Under the pieces are notes generated by a model that was not told where the DNA came from, searched no databases, and worked only from the letters and a program-made list of their open reading frames with translations. A program made the translations under genes and the position numbers. From Rugalucina vietnamica (taxonomy: Eukaryota; Mollusca; Bivalvia; Lucinida; Lucinidae), in NCBI GenBank assembly GCA_964017185.1, contig OZ024870.1, forward strand, positions 65,016,812 through 65,080,811: DNA of 64,000 nucleotides, in the 5' to 3' direction. Each line of letters opens with the position of its first letter. Position 1 is the first letter of the stretch. Shown in pieces: positions 11,880 to 23,600 of this stretch.

Positions 11880-12185
11880 AGAATCGATTTTCTCTAGTAT
11901 GTATGTGCAGGGAACCAGAATCGAGTATGTGTAGAGCTGTTCTAGTAATCAGGGTCGAGTTTCTCTAGTATGTATTAGCAGAGAACCAGAATTGAGTACG
12001 TAGCGATTCAGAATTGCACGTGCAGAGACTCAAAATCCCGTTTCTCTAGTATGTGTATGTAGAGAACCAGATTCGAGTTTCTCTAGTATACATGCGTAGA
12101 GAACCAGAATTGAGCTTCTGTAGTATGCATGTGTAGAGAATCGGGATCGAGTTTCTCTAGTATACATACGTAGAGAATCGGGAAC
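11880..12185. repeat. Minisatellite, about 35-40 bp unit
   Basis: About eight imperfect units of the form AGAGAACCAGAATCGAGTTT + CTCTAGTATGTATGTGT. Weaker units occur at 10425-10545. Confidence 0.8.
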
Positions 12186-12294
12186 ACCTTCAGAAACAAG
12201 AAGCCACTTGATGCCACCTTGCCAACTGAAGGCTTTGGTATCGACATCCATCAAAACATTTTCTATATTACCCAAATACAGGTTCACCAAAATT

Positions 12295-12532
12295 GAGCCG
12301 CCTCATGGGAAAACCAACAATCTGCATCAGTAAGCGAAAACAAAGACGCAGATCAGCTTCGCGGTAACCGCGAAGCTGATCAGCGCCTTTGTTTTCGCTA
12401 CTTGGATAGTACAATTCCTCTTCTACTTAAATCCGAAATTTCAAGCTTCTAGCTCTTTTCTGCGCTTGTACAGGTCGGTTTGTGTCGGACCTGTTCGGAA
12501 ACCACATTGTTGGTTTTCCCACGAGGCGGCTC
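12295..12532 (+). mobile_element. MITE-A copy 4
   Basis: Complete copy with an intact central hairpin. Flanks are AATT and AAAT, so the 4-bp duplication is imperfect. Confidence 0.9.
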
Positions 12533-12758
12533 AAATAATTGCATGGATTGATACTTATGACGAGTGGTTTGAATTTCATTGACCAAACAACGTTAACGTC
12601 CATAATTCTGACATGTCATCGTGACGAAAAAACGAATCACCATTCGGTCGGATTATTCGATCCCCATACGGAGCACCGTCCTTGAGCAAGACACATTAAC
12701 TCTGCAACTACTGGTTAATACCCAGGAAGCGCCGGCTCCGTGTCGACATAACTGGAAT

Positions 12759-14432
12759 CCAGAGGACCAATGGTCACCTTAGATCTGCTGTATATACAAC
12801 ATATTTGAATATTATGGAAACTAGCCATAGTAAAGGGGCAGATAAAGCCATGTGGCAATTTCTTTCCAAAATAATCAATAGCCTGATCATTTGCCGATTT
12901 CCTGCAAGTGTTTCCCTTGAAATGACATTTTAACAGTTTCACCCATTCAAATGCATAGGCGACTCATGCTGATATTGCCCTTAATAGGTCAAGGTCATCA
13001 CAGGGTCATGATTTATATATACATTGTAGTGCTTGAGTCTACATGTCAAGTTTCGTTGAAATCGGTAGACCAGTTCTGGAGAAGAGGATTTTTGAAAGAT
13101 TTTTACCAATTTAATTTGAAATATGAGCATGGTGGCCATCATGGTCATGCGACCTGGATTATTTATATGCACATTGGTTCCCCCCTTCCTATTTAGATGT
13201 TACACATAAAATTTGGCTTTGATTTGCCAAGAGGTTTCAGAGAAGAAGATGTTTGACTATTATGGTAACATGCATGCATGTTGCCCCGCAGTGGGGGATG
13301 TGCCCCTGGTATCCATTTCTTTTCAGAATCATTGATATTCCTGCAAGATTTTCCCTTTGAATGACATTTTAACAATTTCCCTATTCAAATGCATATGTGA
13401 CCTATGTTTACCTTGCCGATAAAAGGTCAAGTTCATCAAAGGGTAATGATTTATATACACATTGTAGTATTTTAGTCATCGAAGCTTCATGCCATGTTTC
13501 GTTGAAATCGGTCAACAAGTTCCGAAGATAAAGATTTTTTAAGTTTTTTATATATATATATGGGCATGGCGGCCATCTTGGTCATGTGACTTGTTTTATT
13601 TATATATAGATTGATTCCCCCTTCCTATAGATGCTTCATATAAAATTCGGCTTTAATTAACCAAGCGTTTTCAGAGAAGAAGCTGTTTGAATATTATGGT
13701 AATATACGTATATTGCCCCAGGATAGGGGCAGATGAGCCCCTGGGTCCAATTTTTCCATAATCATTAAAATATTCCGCCCAACTCCTCATATCCTATAAG
13801 ATTTTCCATTCGAATGACATTTTAACAATTTCCCTATTCAAATGCATAAGCGACCTATGTTCACCTTGTTGTAAAATATGTCAAGCCTTCATCCTGAGAT
13901 CATAACTTATATTATGGACCTTGTGTCCCTAATACTGCATGCCAAGTTTCAAGACCCTAGGTCATTGGGTTCTGGAGAAGAAGATTTTTAAAGGTTTTAG
14001 CAATATATGGGCGTGGCGGCCATCTTGGTCATTTGACCTGGATTATTTATATATACATTGCATGCGCGGATCCAGATGTGGGGACCGGGGATCCGGACCC
14101 CCCCCCCCTGGAATTTGAAAATTTTACCTAAAAAAGGTAATTTCGGGATTTTTTGGGGGTTGGACCCCCCCCCCCCCCCTCGTCTGTGACCAAAAATTAC
14201 CATTTTCGTTGGACCCCCTCTCATGAAAATTTCTAGATCCGCGCATGCATTGGTTCACACTTCCTACAGATGCTTCATGTAAAATTTGGCTTTGATTGGC
14301 CAATCGGTTTCAGAGAAGATCTTTGAAAATGGAGGACGACGAAGACGACGGACGGACGGCGGACGGGCGGGCGGGCGCCGGGTGCCTGCCTATCCTATAA
14401 GCTCACATGTGAGCCTTCGGCGCTTGAGCTAA
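12759..14432 (+). mobile_element. Helitron-like element with about 450-bp tandem units, copy 1
   Basis: It begins CCAGAGGACCAATGG and contains roughly 3.5 units (marker TTTGAATATTATGG at 12806, 13251 and 13686, period about 440 bp). Then follows a GACGG-rich stretch and a terminal hairpin ending GAGCTAA. Hairpin plus CTAA end recalls Helitron 3' ends (CTRR); central tandem repeats are known from bivalve non-autonomous Helitrons. No Rep/helicase frame is seen. The MITE at 14061 is nested inside. Confidence 0.6.
14061..14247. mobile_element. MITE-C copy 1 (CATGCGCGGATC ends, 5-bp target)
   Basis: 187 bp with TIR CATGCGCGGATC(C) and C/G homopolymer-rich interior. CATTG is duplicated at 14056-14060 and 14248-14252. 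It is inserted in the 450-bp repeat, whose other units read ACATTGGTT without it. Confidence 0.9.
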
Positions 14433-15591
14433 AATATTGACTGAGACGTTAAACCTCAATAAATAAAACAAAAGAAATCTTCAAGTTCTGGTAATAGAGC
14501 ATCGGACTCCGAATCGAAATGTCCTTAGTTCTATTCCCACTCGGGGCTCCGCGTTGTGTCCTTGAGCAAGACACATTCCTCCCCAAGGTACTGGCTAATA
14601 CCCAGGAGGCTCTATCCAGACAAAATTGCTGAGAAGTTAAAGTGTTTCGTGCTCGACTCAGCCAAGATTAAAATCCTGTCCATAAATGTTAAAAATCTGA
14701 CAAATTCTGTCTTCGCTATTTTGTTGGTTTTACTTCTGGTACATGTATTACTAGCCACACATTTGTTTTGTTTCTTTTATCTCCACAAACCTTTACTAAT
14801 CGGACCTGACGAAGTTTTGGAATCCCATTGAAAGGGACATTTTAAACATTTTTAAGGAATCGCATCCGCCTGATTTGTGTCTAATTTCTTTTACAATACT
14901 CAGTTTTTGACCATCGGAAGCTTCGCCGGTTATATAGCATTTGTTAAATAAGTTTAGTTCACTTCTTTCATTCAATAGCCCACCTATTGAACTTGAACTT
15001 AAACTTGAACCGTTTTACCCAAAGTTTTAATATAAAGCGATCCAAAAATATTTAAAGCTTAAGGCTTTATATACCATTACATAAATGAAGATGACCAGAA
15101 TAGTAAAGTACAGAGCTGAGGTCAAGGACAGTTTTCAATAATTGTATAACGAGCCATGACGCGGTGAAATTTTCTCCATTTCCGAGGCGCTATTGAAGAC
15201 TGGTCTCAACTTAGCCAGATAGAAACTTGAAATTCAAACTTTAAGAAAAAAACAAATATACAAAAATGGACAAAAACACTACAAAAATATTGTGGATATA
15301 CGTTCTTAATTCTAGTTTTCTATATTTACTATAACTTCTAACACTGCGATTAAGTCCAAAAAAGTACCTTTTCTTTTTAAAGTGCTTAAAGCTGTTTCTT
15401 AATTTATTTCTTTTTGCACCAAAATGATCAAGTCAGCAAAAACTGAAAAAACAACCTTGAACGGTTAATGTTTTTCGCAACTATGGACCTCCAAACCTCG
15501 CCTTACTTTACAAAAACCTCCGAGGCTTTCCATTTCAGAAAATTATTGAATTGAACTTAAAAGTAAATTAAAGTGCGTTTCCTAGGGTCTG
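14433..15591. other. No gene; SINE fragments
   Basis: 14483-14640 resembles the tRNA-related SINE at 46190 (TAGAGCATCGGACTCC, CTTGAGCAAGACACATT). The rest is AT-rich with no coding signal. Confidence 0.5.
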
Positions 15592-16108
15592 ATAATGGTT
15601 TTTCGCAGATGTTTTACACCTGTTCAAATGTAGATGAAATATTTCCATGGCACAATTAAGCATCTAGTTTGTCTCAAAATGCAGCATAATTTTTGAAAAT
15701 CGGTTGGCAAATAAAAAAGTTCTGGTCAAAAATATTTTGAATAGGGATTTCCTGTACAAAAATCTCATGTAATGCGGGTAAATTTCCCGCAAAAATTTTA
15801 AATTCTCGGTATTTTGTAATGGTTGCTCAAAATCAATTACAAAATGACACCAATGACATACCCGAGATGAACTCTTCATGATCAAGTAAAATATTTCGAA
15901 AACTATGCATTTTGATGATCATCAATTATCTCCCTTGTTAATGAAATCCCTACTCAAAATTCATTTTGGCCATAAAAACTTTATCTGTTCACCGATTTTC
16001 AAAATTTTTGCAGGTTCTATTAGGACAAACTATGATCAAGACTTTGACATGAAAATAATTTTCCTATCATCCCCCATACAGAAATTTTCTGCGAAAACTT
16101 ATCAGAGG
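15592..16108. mobile_element. Element with long degenerate inverted arms
   Basis: The arms 15592-15755 and 15941-16108 are imperfect inverses (GATAATGGTTTTTCGCAGAT / CTGCGAAAACTTATCAG). One more single arm lies at 61587-61720. Confidence 0.7.
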
Positions 16109-16117
16109 CAAGTTTTT

Positions 16118-16148
<31 letters not shown>

Positions 16149-16530
16149 AGATCTCGTTTATTTTTAATAAACAAGAAAGATAGTTGATCGGATGATCCCT
16201 ACTCATACGCTAAGGTCATGTGTGTAGACGGTACCTCGGTTAAGTTTCGTCCGAAAGACTGTAGAATGCCGGGATCGAAACGACTCCTGCATTAAAATGA
16301 GATCGTCATAAGGATAACGTATTCATGAAAAATACACCTTATTTAGTTAAACGGGTGCACAGGGGTGAGGCGGTTCTAACCAGTACCCACAATCTATGTT
16401 TTGGGGCAACAATAAGAAGAAAAAAAACCTGTAGACCCTAGTTTCACTTCGTAACAGTGGGGTGTAAGGGGGTATCTATTTCACGACGTAATTTTCTGAT
16501 GAACGAAAAGGCAGTCACTACAAGATGCCC

Positions 16531-16662
16531 CGCTCTGGCCACATGTGAGACAAGCCAAGTTCTGATTGCGGGTGTGTCAGGTGGTTTTTCTCGGGGTTCT
16601 CCCGTTTTCGCCCCACCTACTGATTGGCCCGTCTCATATGAGCTGGGACGTTAAACTGAATC

Positions 16663-16691
<29 letters not shown>
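16531..16691 (+). repeat. tRNA-derived SINE-I, 5'-truncated copy
   Basis: Matches the body and tail of the full SINE at 23001-23240 from CTGGCCACATGTGAGACAAG to GGGACGTTAAACTGAATC. It ends in about 29 A. Confidence 0.85.
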
Positions 16692-16696
<5 letters not shown>

Positions 16697-16772
16697 GATG
16701 CAAGCAATTACTCCATTTGCGCAAAGGGCAAGCCCGACTGAACCTGCTAATGTTTTTACAGAGTTTGCATTG

Positions 16773-16880
16773 TAACGGTGTGCTATAAATAGTTATGGAA
16801 ACTTTGTGAAGCGAGTAATTGTTGAGTAACTCTACAATTACTCGCTTTACAAAGTTTCGAGATATAGCACAGTTAACCAC
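16773..16880. repeat. Short palindromic element
   Basis: 24-bp arms at 16799-16822 (AAACTTTGTGAAGCGAGTAA...) and 16834-16857 with one mismatch and an 11-bp loop. Weaker pairing extends outward (GTGCTATA / TATAGCAC). Confidence 0.7.
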
Positions 16881-17156
16881 CCTCGGTTGGTGACCCATTC
16901 TTTTTAAACAGACGGGGTTTAGCTATTGATTGCGGTCGGCTTACGTTACAGCATGTTAAGCACGGACTGATGAGGCTAACTAAAACAAGGGGAAATAAAT
17001 AAAATACAATTTTATTTTTCAATATTATTCAATACAAGTATAAGCTTTTACAAAAAGCTTGGTCTACGCTTCGCATATATAAACTTGAATGTCAAAGAAT
17101 CTGACCGTACTCCCATTTCATCGTGGTTCATGTGACTGAACAGAAATAAAACGCTG

Positions 17157-17347
17157 CGCGGTCAAAGCATTCATAACTGACAATCGACCGTCACAGTACT
17201 GTCGGTTCATTTCATTCCGTTGTGGCTTGGATAGAATGTAATTGGCTACACGGCAGGTGGGGTGCGGTCAAAGCTTTCAGGCCTGACCATATAGCGTCAC
17301 AATACCGTCGGTTCATTTCATTCCATTGTTGCTTAGATAGAATGCAG
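17157..17347. repeat. Two-unit tandem duplication, about 107-bp period
   Basis: GCGGTCAAAGC...CGTCGGTTCATTTCATTCC...TAGAATG occurs at 17157 and again at 17265, about 80% alike. Confidence 0.75.
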
Positions 17348-17700
17348 TCATGCACCAGTTCCACGAATTTAACAATTTGCCCCATTTTTGATACCTACTG
17401 CACCATTGGTACAAATGTTACCAACCAAAGGGAGGTTTGCCTGGATGTTTTGGGTGTTTACACGGTCCTTGGCGAAACGACCCGGAATCCTACTAACACG
17501 ATGGTCAAGCCACTAGACTCAAACGTGCAGTTGCAGTTGTACATAGGTGTACGAGTTGTCTTGTAATTTAATTAAAAGTAGGTCAATCTCAAACTTTAGA
17601 GTAGTCTACGCGCTGGCGCGTAGACAATAAATTGATAAAATGAAACAAATGTCTACTATGGTAGAACTTTGCAATTTGGTGACGTTCTTCTTATATAAAA

Positions 17701-19675
17701 CCAGAGGACCAATGGTCCTGTAAACGCTCACCTGAGATCTGCAGCATATACCAATAAACATGTTTGAATATTATGGTATTTAATCCCAGTGCAGGGGCAG
17801 ATGAAGTCCTTGGGCCATTTTCTTTTTCAGAATAATCAATATTTTGTCCATTTGCCAATTTCCTGCTGGCTTTTTCCTTCAAATGACATTTTAACAGTTA
17901 TTCCCATTCAAATACATTGGCAACCCATGTTGACCTTGCCATAAACTGGGTCAAGGTCATCACAGGGTCATGATTTATAAATACATTGTAGTACTTGAGC
18001 CATCGATGCTTCAAGCCAAGTTACCTTGAAATCTGTCCACTGGTTCCGGAGAAGAAGATTTTTGAGAGATTTTTACCATATATGGGCCTGGCGGCCATCT
18101 TGGTCATGTGACCTGGATTATTTATATACACATTGATTACCCCATCCTTTAGATGCTTCACATAAAATTTGGCTTTGATTGGCCAAGTGGTTTCAGAGGA
18201 GCACATGTTTGAATATTATGGAGATATACAAGTATATTGCCCCGGGGTGGGGGCATATGAGCCCCTGTGGTCCATTTTTTGTCAGAATCATTAATAGTCA
18301 GTCCTTTAGCCCATTTCCTGCGAGACTTTCACTTTAAATGTCATTTTAAAAGTTTTCCCCATTCAAATGCATTGGTGACCTATGTTGACCTTGCCATAAA
18401 ATAGGTCAAGGACATCACAGGGTCATGATTTATATATACATTGTAGTGCTTTAGCCATCGATGTTTCATGCCAAGTTTCATTGCAATTGGTCCAACGGTT
18501 CCAGAGAAAAAGATTTTTGAAGGGTTTTTACTATATTTGGGCATGGCGGCCATCTTGGTCATGTGACCTGGATTATTTATATACACATTGGTTATCCCTT
18601 CCTATTGATGCATTATATAAAATTTGGCTTTCATTGGTCAAGTGGTTTCAGAGGAGCAGACGTTTGAATATAGTGAAGATATACATGTATATTGCCCCGG
18701 GGTGGGGGCACATGAGCCCCTGGGGTCCATTTTTTTTTTCAGAATCATTAATATTCAGTCCTACTGCCCATTTCCTGCAAGACTTTCACTTTAAATGTCA
18801 TTTTAAAAGTTTTCCCCATTCAAATGCATTGGCGACCTATGTTGACCTTGCCGTAAAACAGGTCAAGGTCATCACAGGGTCATGATTTACATATACGTTG
18901 TAGTGCTTAAGTCATCGATGCTTCATGCCAAGTTTCATTGAAATCGGTTTAGTGGTTCCGGAGAAGAGAGTTTTTGAAGGGTTTTTACCATATATGGGCA
19001 TGGCGGCCATCTTGGTCATGTGACCTGGATTATTTATATACACATTGGTTCCCCCTTCCCATAGATGCTTCATGTAAAATTTGGCTTTGATTGGCCAAGC
19101 GGTTTCAGAGAAGAAGATGTTTGAATATTATGATAATATACATGTATATTGCCCCGGGGTGGTGGCGGATGAGCCCCTGGTGCCCAATTTTTTTTCAGAA
19201 TCATTAATATTCAGTCCTACTGCTCATTTTCTGCAAGATTTTTCCTTTAAATGACAATTTAACAATTTTTCCCATTCAAATGCAAGGGCGACCTATGTTG
19301 ACCTTGCCGTAAAATAGGTCAAGGTCACCGCAAGGTCATGATTTATATATACATTGTAGTACTTGAGTCATCGATGCTTCATGCCAAGTTTGGTTGAAAT
19401 CGGTCCAGTGGTTCCGGAGAAGAAGATTTTTGAAGGGTTTTTACCATATATGGGCATGGCGGCCATCTTGGTCATGTGACCTGGATTATTTATATACACA
19501 TTGGTTCCCCCTTCCCATAGATGCTTCATGTAAAATTTGGCTTTGATTGGCCAAGCGGTTTCAGAGAAGAAGATCTTTGAAAATGGTGGACGACGGACGA
19601 CGGACGGACGGACGGACGACGGAGCATGGGTATACTATAAGCTCACCTTGTGAGCCTGACGGCTCAGGTGAGCTA
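17701..19675 (+). mobile_element. Helitron-like element with about 450-bp tandem units, copy 2
   Basis: Same start (CCAGAGGACCAATGG) and end hairpin (GCTCACCTTGTGAGCCTGAC...GGTGAGCTAA) as 12759-14432, with about four units (markers at 17762, 18208, 18662 and 19121; period about 450). Each unit carries the GGGCATGGCGGCCATCTTGG block. Confidence 0.65.
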
Positions 19676-20254
19676 AAAAATACTGATATAATATGCAGGA
19701 CGCAAGAAGCACTCGAAAGTTAACAATATAAGACACCGTTGTGCAGAGACATTAAAAACCGGTATGCGATCAAGCTGTCCGACATGATTTGGATACCCTC
19801 GGACCATTGTGTGTCCGGTCCGAGAGGGTCTACATTTTAGCTGATTACGTTGAAAACTCGCTAGAGGTCAACTTAAATCTATCGCGCATTATTCACCGAG
19901 CCCATTGGATCCTTTGCATTGCTTACTGCGTACGTAACGCATCTACAACAGGTTTGCCAATTTAATAACAGCTCAATCTCATTATAACGCGTCCCGCTAT
20001 AACGCGGTTTTCAATATATCACGGCCATTGCTTTCAATTTGCTATAAGTCTATTGTAAATGACAATATTGTAACAAGAGTTCGCTTATAACACTGTTGCT
20101 TCCATGGACCCGAAGCTAGTTATAATGAGGTTAACATGCATACATGATTGATAAATGGAGTATGAAAACATGTAAAACATGCAGTTTGAGATTCTAATAA
20201 GAACAATAACTTTCATCTATTACATAACTCATGCACTAGACGCTCAACAACGCT
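19676..20254. other. GS1 3' flank, no other gene
   Basis: Contains CTATAACGCGGTT / GTTATAATGAGG pieces at 19980-20130, probably an old dispersed repeat. No clear minus-strand polyadenylation signal could be chosen. Confidence 0.4.
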
Positions 20255-20543
20255 TTACTTGTCCAAAATCGTTGTCTGAACCAAAACCTCAGTCACTGTA
20301 TAGGGATCGCAATTTGAAGAGGGACGCCTATCTTCTAAGTACCCGAAGCCATCTTCCGCCACCTGGCGGGGGATTCTGATACTGGCCCCTCGGTTTGCGA
20401 TACCGGCTGAGAAGTCATGGATACTGGACGTCTCGTGCAAGCCCGTGAGACGACGCTCATTGTCTTTGCCCTCTTTCGGGTCATAGGCCTTGATATGACG
20501 TACATGGCACTTGGATAGTTTGTCAATGGCGGCTTCTATTGCT
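20255..20543 (-). CDS. glul: GS1 coding exon 6 (stop)
   Basis: 289 nt to the TAA. It encodes [25 protein letters not shown] and [11 protein letters not shown]. Its acceptor is the end of a (TTTA)n microsatellite (20547-20618). Confidence 0.94.
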
Positions 20544-20569
20544 CTGAAATAAATAAATAAATAAAATAA

Positions 20570-20616
<47 letters not shown>

Positions 20617-23600
20617 AAATAAATGGTAGTTTCAAACCATCACAGTCAAATCATTTTTGCAATTACGGTGGACAGGATAAATCAAACTTCTTCGAGCTAT
20701 CCAATTATGATTGACAGATGTCAGTTGGTAAATTTGCTACTGACAGACGTCTGTCACTTACCGAAAGTCGGCAAATTTGCTATGGACAGATACAAAATCT
20801 TAAAAATTGAAGTCTTAAAGATGCATTCTTGATTGTTACATTAAATTTCTTTTATTTCGTGACTAGGACCGAGGCTGGCAAATGTTACGGCTACCTTTAA
20901 GCCAAAAAGAACTTTTATTTTTTGTTTGACTTACTTTAACCCTCCTTTTTCCCTCATTGCTAGCGTACTGTAGTTGGTGTGAGCCCCCGCCCCGTTCCAA
21001 TCCCCTTCCATGGGTTTCGGGTCCAGTGTAGCGTTGATCCCGAACTCCTCGGCGGTCCTGTAGAGCAGGTATCGAGCCATCCACAGGTGGTCACCCATGT
21101 CGATACCCTCGCAGGGGCCTATCTGGAACTCCCACTGTAAAGAAAATGGGCGACATGTAAAAGTTTAATCAAAGGGGAAGAGGGCGGTACATCACTAATC
21201 ATATGGACATGTCCGACGAGCCGCCTCATTTTTTTTTAATTCTCATTATTTTATGACTTCTATAGTCAGAAGGTTGCGCGGCTGGAAAATCCTGAGGTTT
21301 ATTTCGCACTATCTCAAGATTAGTGATGTATTCGGTTACGGATTGGCCACCTTTTGGTTTAAGCTCGTCAGCGCTTACACACGGCTGGCCGTACGCCCTC
21401 ACTGTATCGGCACGAATTCAGCATTTTAAGTTGAGGAGTTGAATCCCCCATGCTTTGTTCCTGATTATTGTTATTTTCAACTACCATTTTAAAAATAGTT
21501 ATCCAATTCAATTTATAGTTATGCATGATGAATTATGCAATAATAAAACATTTTCAAACGAACCTGTCCGGGCATGACCTCGGCGTTACACCCAGCTATC
21601 GTGACCCCGGCGTAGAGACACGACCTGTAGTGGGCCTCCACCACGTCTCTACCATATACACGGTTGGCACCGACACCACAGTAATAGGGACCTGCAATAG
21701 TAGGGATCTCCTATAATTCTCTCTCTTTCATAAATTTTGAACAACCAAACTAAATATGCAGTCAACAAGAATGTTAACTTTGAGGGGAAACCTGCGTTTA
21801 AGCCCACTGAACATAATATCTTGAAAACCGATGTTAGCCTACAGCAACCGGACTGTATTATGGCAAGATTGATATTCATTTATTTATTTATTCATTCATT
21901 CATCTTTTGCATATTTGTTGTTGTTGTCGTCCTCGTCAGCGTCGTCGTCATTGACTATAATAGCATATTTTTGAAATTGTATTTATATTATAGAGTATAA
22001 GAAAAAAGCAAGTGCTTGACTTGACCATTTTGTATTGTTTGAACTTTATTTTAATTGTTGTAGATATCCACGATTTTGTATTACCCACATTGATTACACA
22101 CATTACCCACCTTGTGGCCCTGGGTAGCCATTCTTGGGCCATCCGAACGGGTAACCATCGAAGTCAAGCAGTGTGTACTCCTGTTCGATACCGAACCATG
22201 GCTTGCTTGTCTTGGCAGCTTCCATAACTTTCAGGCAGTCCTTGCGTTTGTTGGTCTCTGTTAAACAACGCACATAAACACTATTATTTTAACATTCAGG
22301 GGAACTATTGATTCACTGTGGCAAGAACGTAAAGCAGACAAAATGAACACCGACAGTCAATAGTGAATGGGGCAGCGTCATTGAACACCGAGGGGAACAC
22401 GGACCCTGTCTGATCCAGACTGGACGTTTTTGACATTATGACGTCAATTTAGACCTCCCATTTCATGTATAAATCTAATTATGGGACTCTAGATGGCCGA
22501 TTGGTATTTAGGCCGTATATGAAGAAAGCTGGAGCTATTCATATAAATAAGACATATCGTCAGTGCGTTGGTCACTACTCAACGGCCACATTTTTACATT
22601 CACAGCTAAGTTGCCGTCTCATACACGTACCTGCTGGCTCATGGTTGTATTTGTAGACCTCGCACAGCACGAGCTTGTTTTTACCCCTCCGGTAGGGGTC
22701 TCTGAAGATGGCAACCGGGTGAAGGTACATGTCGGAGTTCGAACCCTCGGACTGGTACGTACTGGAGCCGTCATAGTTCCAGACTGGGCAGTCTGCGATT
22801 TAAAAAGATGGGAAAATCATATATTAAGGAAAGCACATATTAGGAGTAAGGTACATATTCTTTTAATATGATAACTTTAAAACCTAAAGGGCTTGGTGCT
22901 GTCTAAAACTTAGCAACTTAGTATTCGTTTAGATAGACGCTGAATCGGAATAAAGCTCCGATCACCCCGCAGCCCCCGCCCCTTCCCAAAACTGCAGTGG
23001 AGCGGTCGCCGTGGCCGAGCGGTTAAGAGCGTTGTCTCTTAATCACTCGATCATCTCACCGCTGCGACTAGTGTGGGTTCGAGCCCCACACTGGCCACAT
23101 TTGAGACAAGCCAAGTTCTGCTTGCGGGTGTGCCAGGTGTTTTTTCTCGGGGCTCTCCCGTTTTCGTCCACCTACTGATTGGCCCGTCTCATATGAGCTG
23201 AAATAATCTTGAAAGGGACGTGAAACTGAATTTAAAAAAATGCAGTGGGAAGCAATGTAAAATTTCCAACACGTACATATTTAATGCCAGTACTCAATTG
23301 AGCCGCGACGCGAGAAAACCGGTCCGAGGTTTCTGTTCAGGTCAGACACAAACCGGTATACGCAGCTACAGATGATGGCTAGAAGCTTGAAATAAATTAA
23401 AGAGGACTTGTACTATCCATGTAGCGAAAGCAAAGGCGCTGACATTGGTTTCCACGATTTGTGCATTTTATTTGGTCAGAGATTAATTGGCAATACCAAT
23501 GGTAAATGGAACATTTAAAGTTCTAGATATGTTGCCAACTTGTATCTCAAAATAGTTGCGGATTACCGCGGATTATTCAACTAGACTCATTTTTTCTACA

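Noticed and set aside
17222-17566. 114-aa frame
   Set aside because: Begins in a two-unit tandem duplication, no splice sites or recognised domain, no codon bias seen.
20179-20526. Short frames on either strand of GS1 exon 6
   Set aside because: Alternative frames of the real glutamine synthetase exon.
23002-23097. Functional tRNA-Leu/Ser gene
   Set aside because: Boxes A and B are excellent, but the anticodon arm does not pair cleanly and the segment continues into a conserved SINE body and A-rich tail with TSDs.
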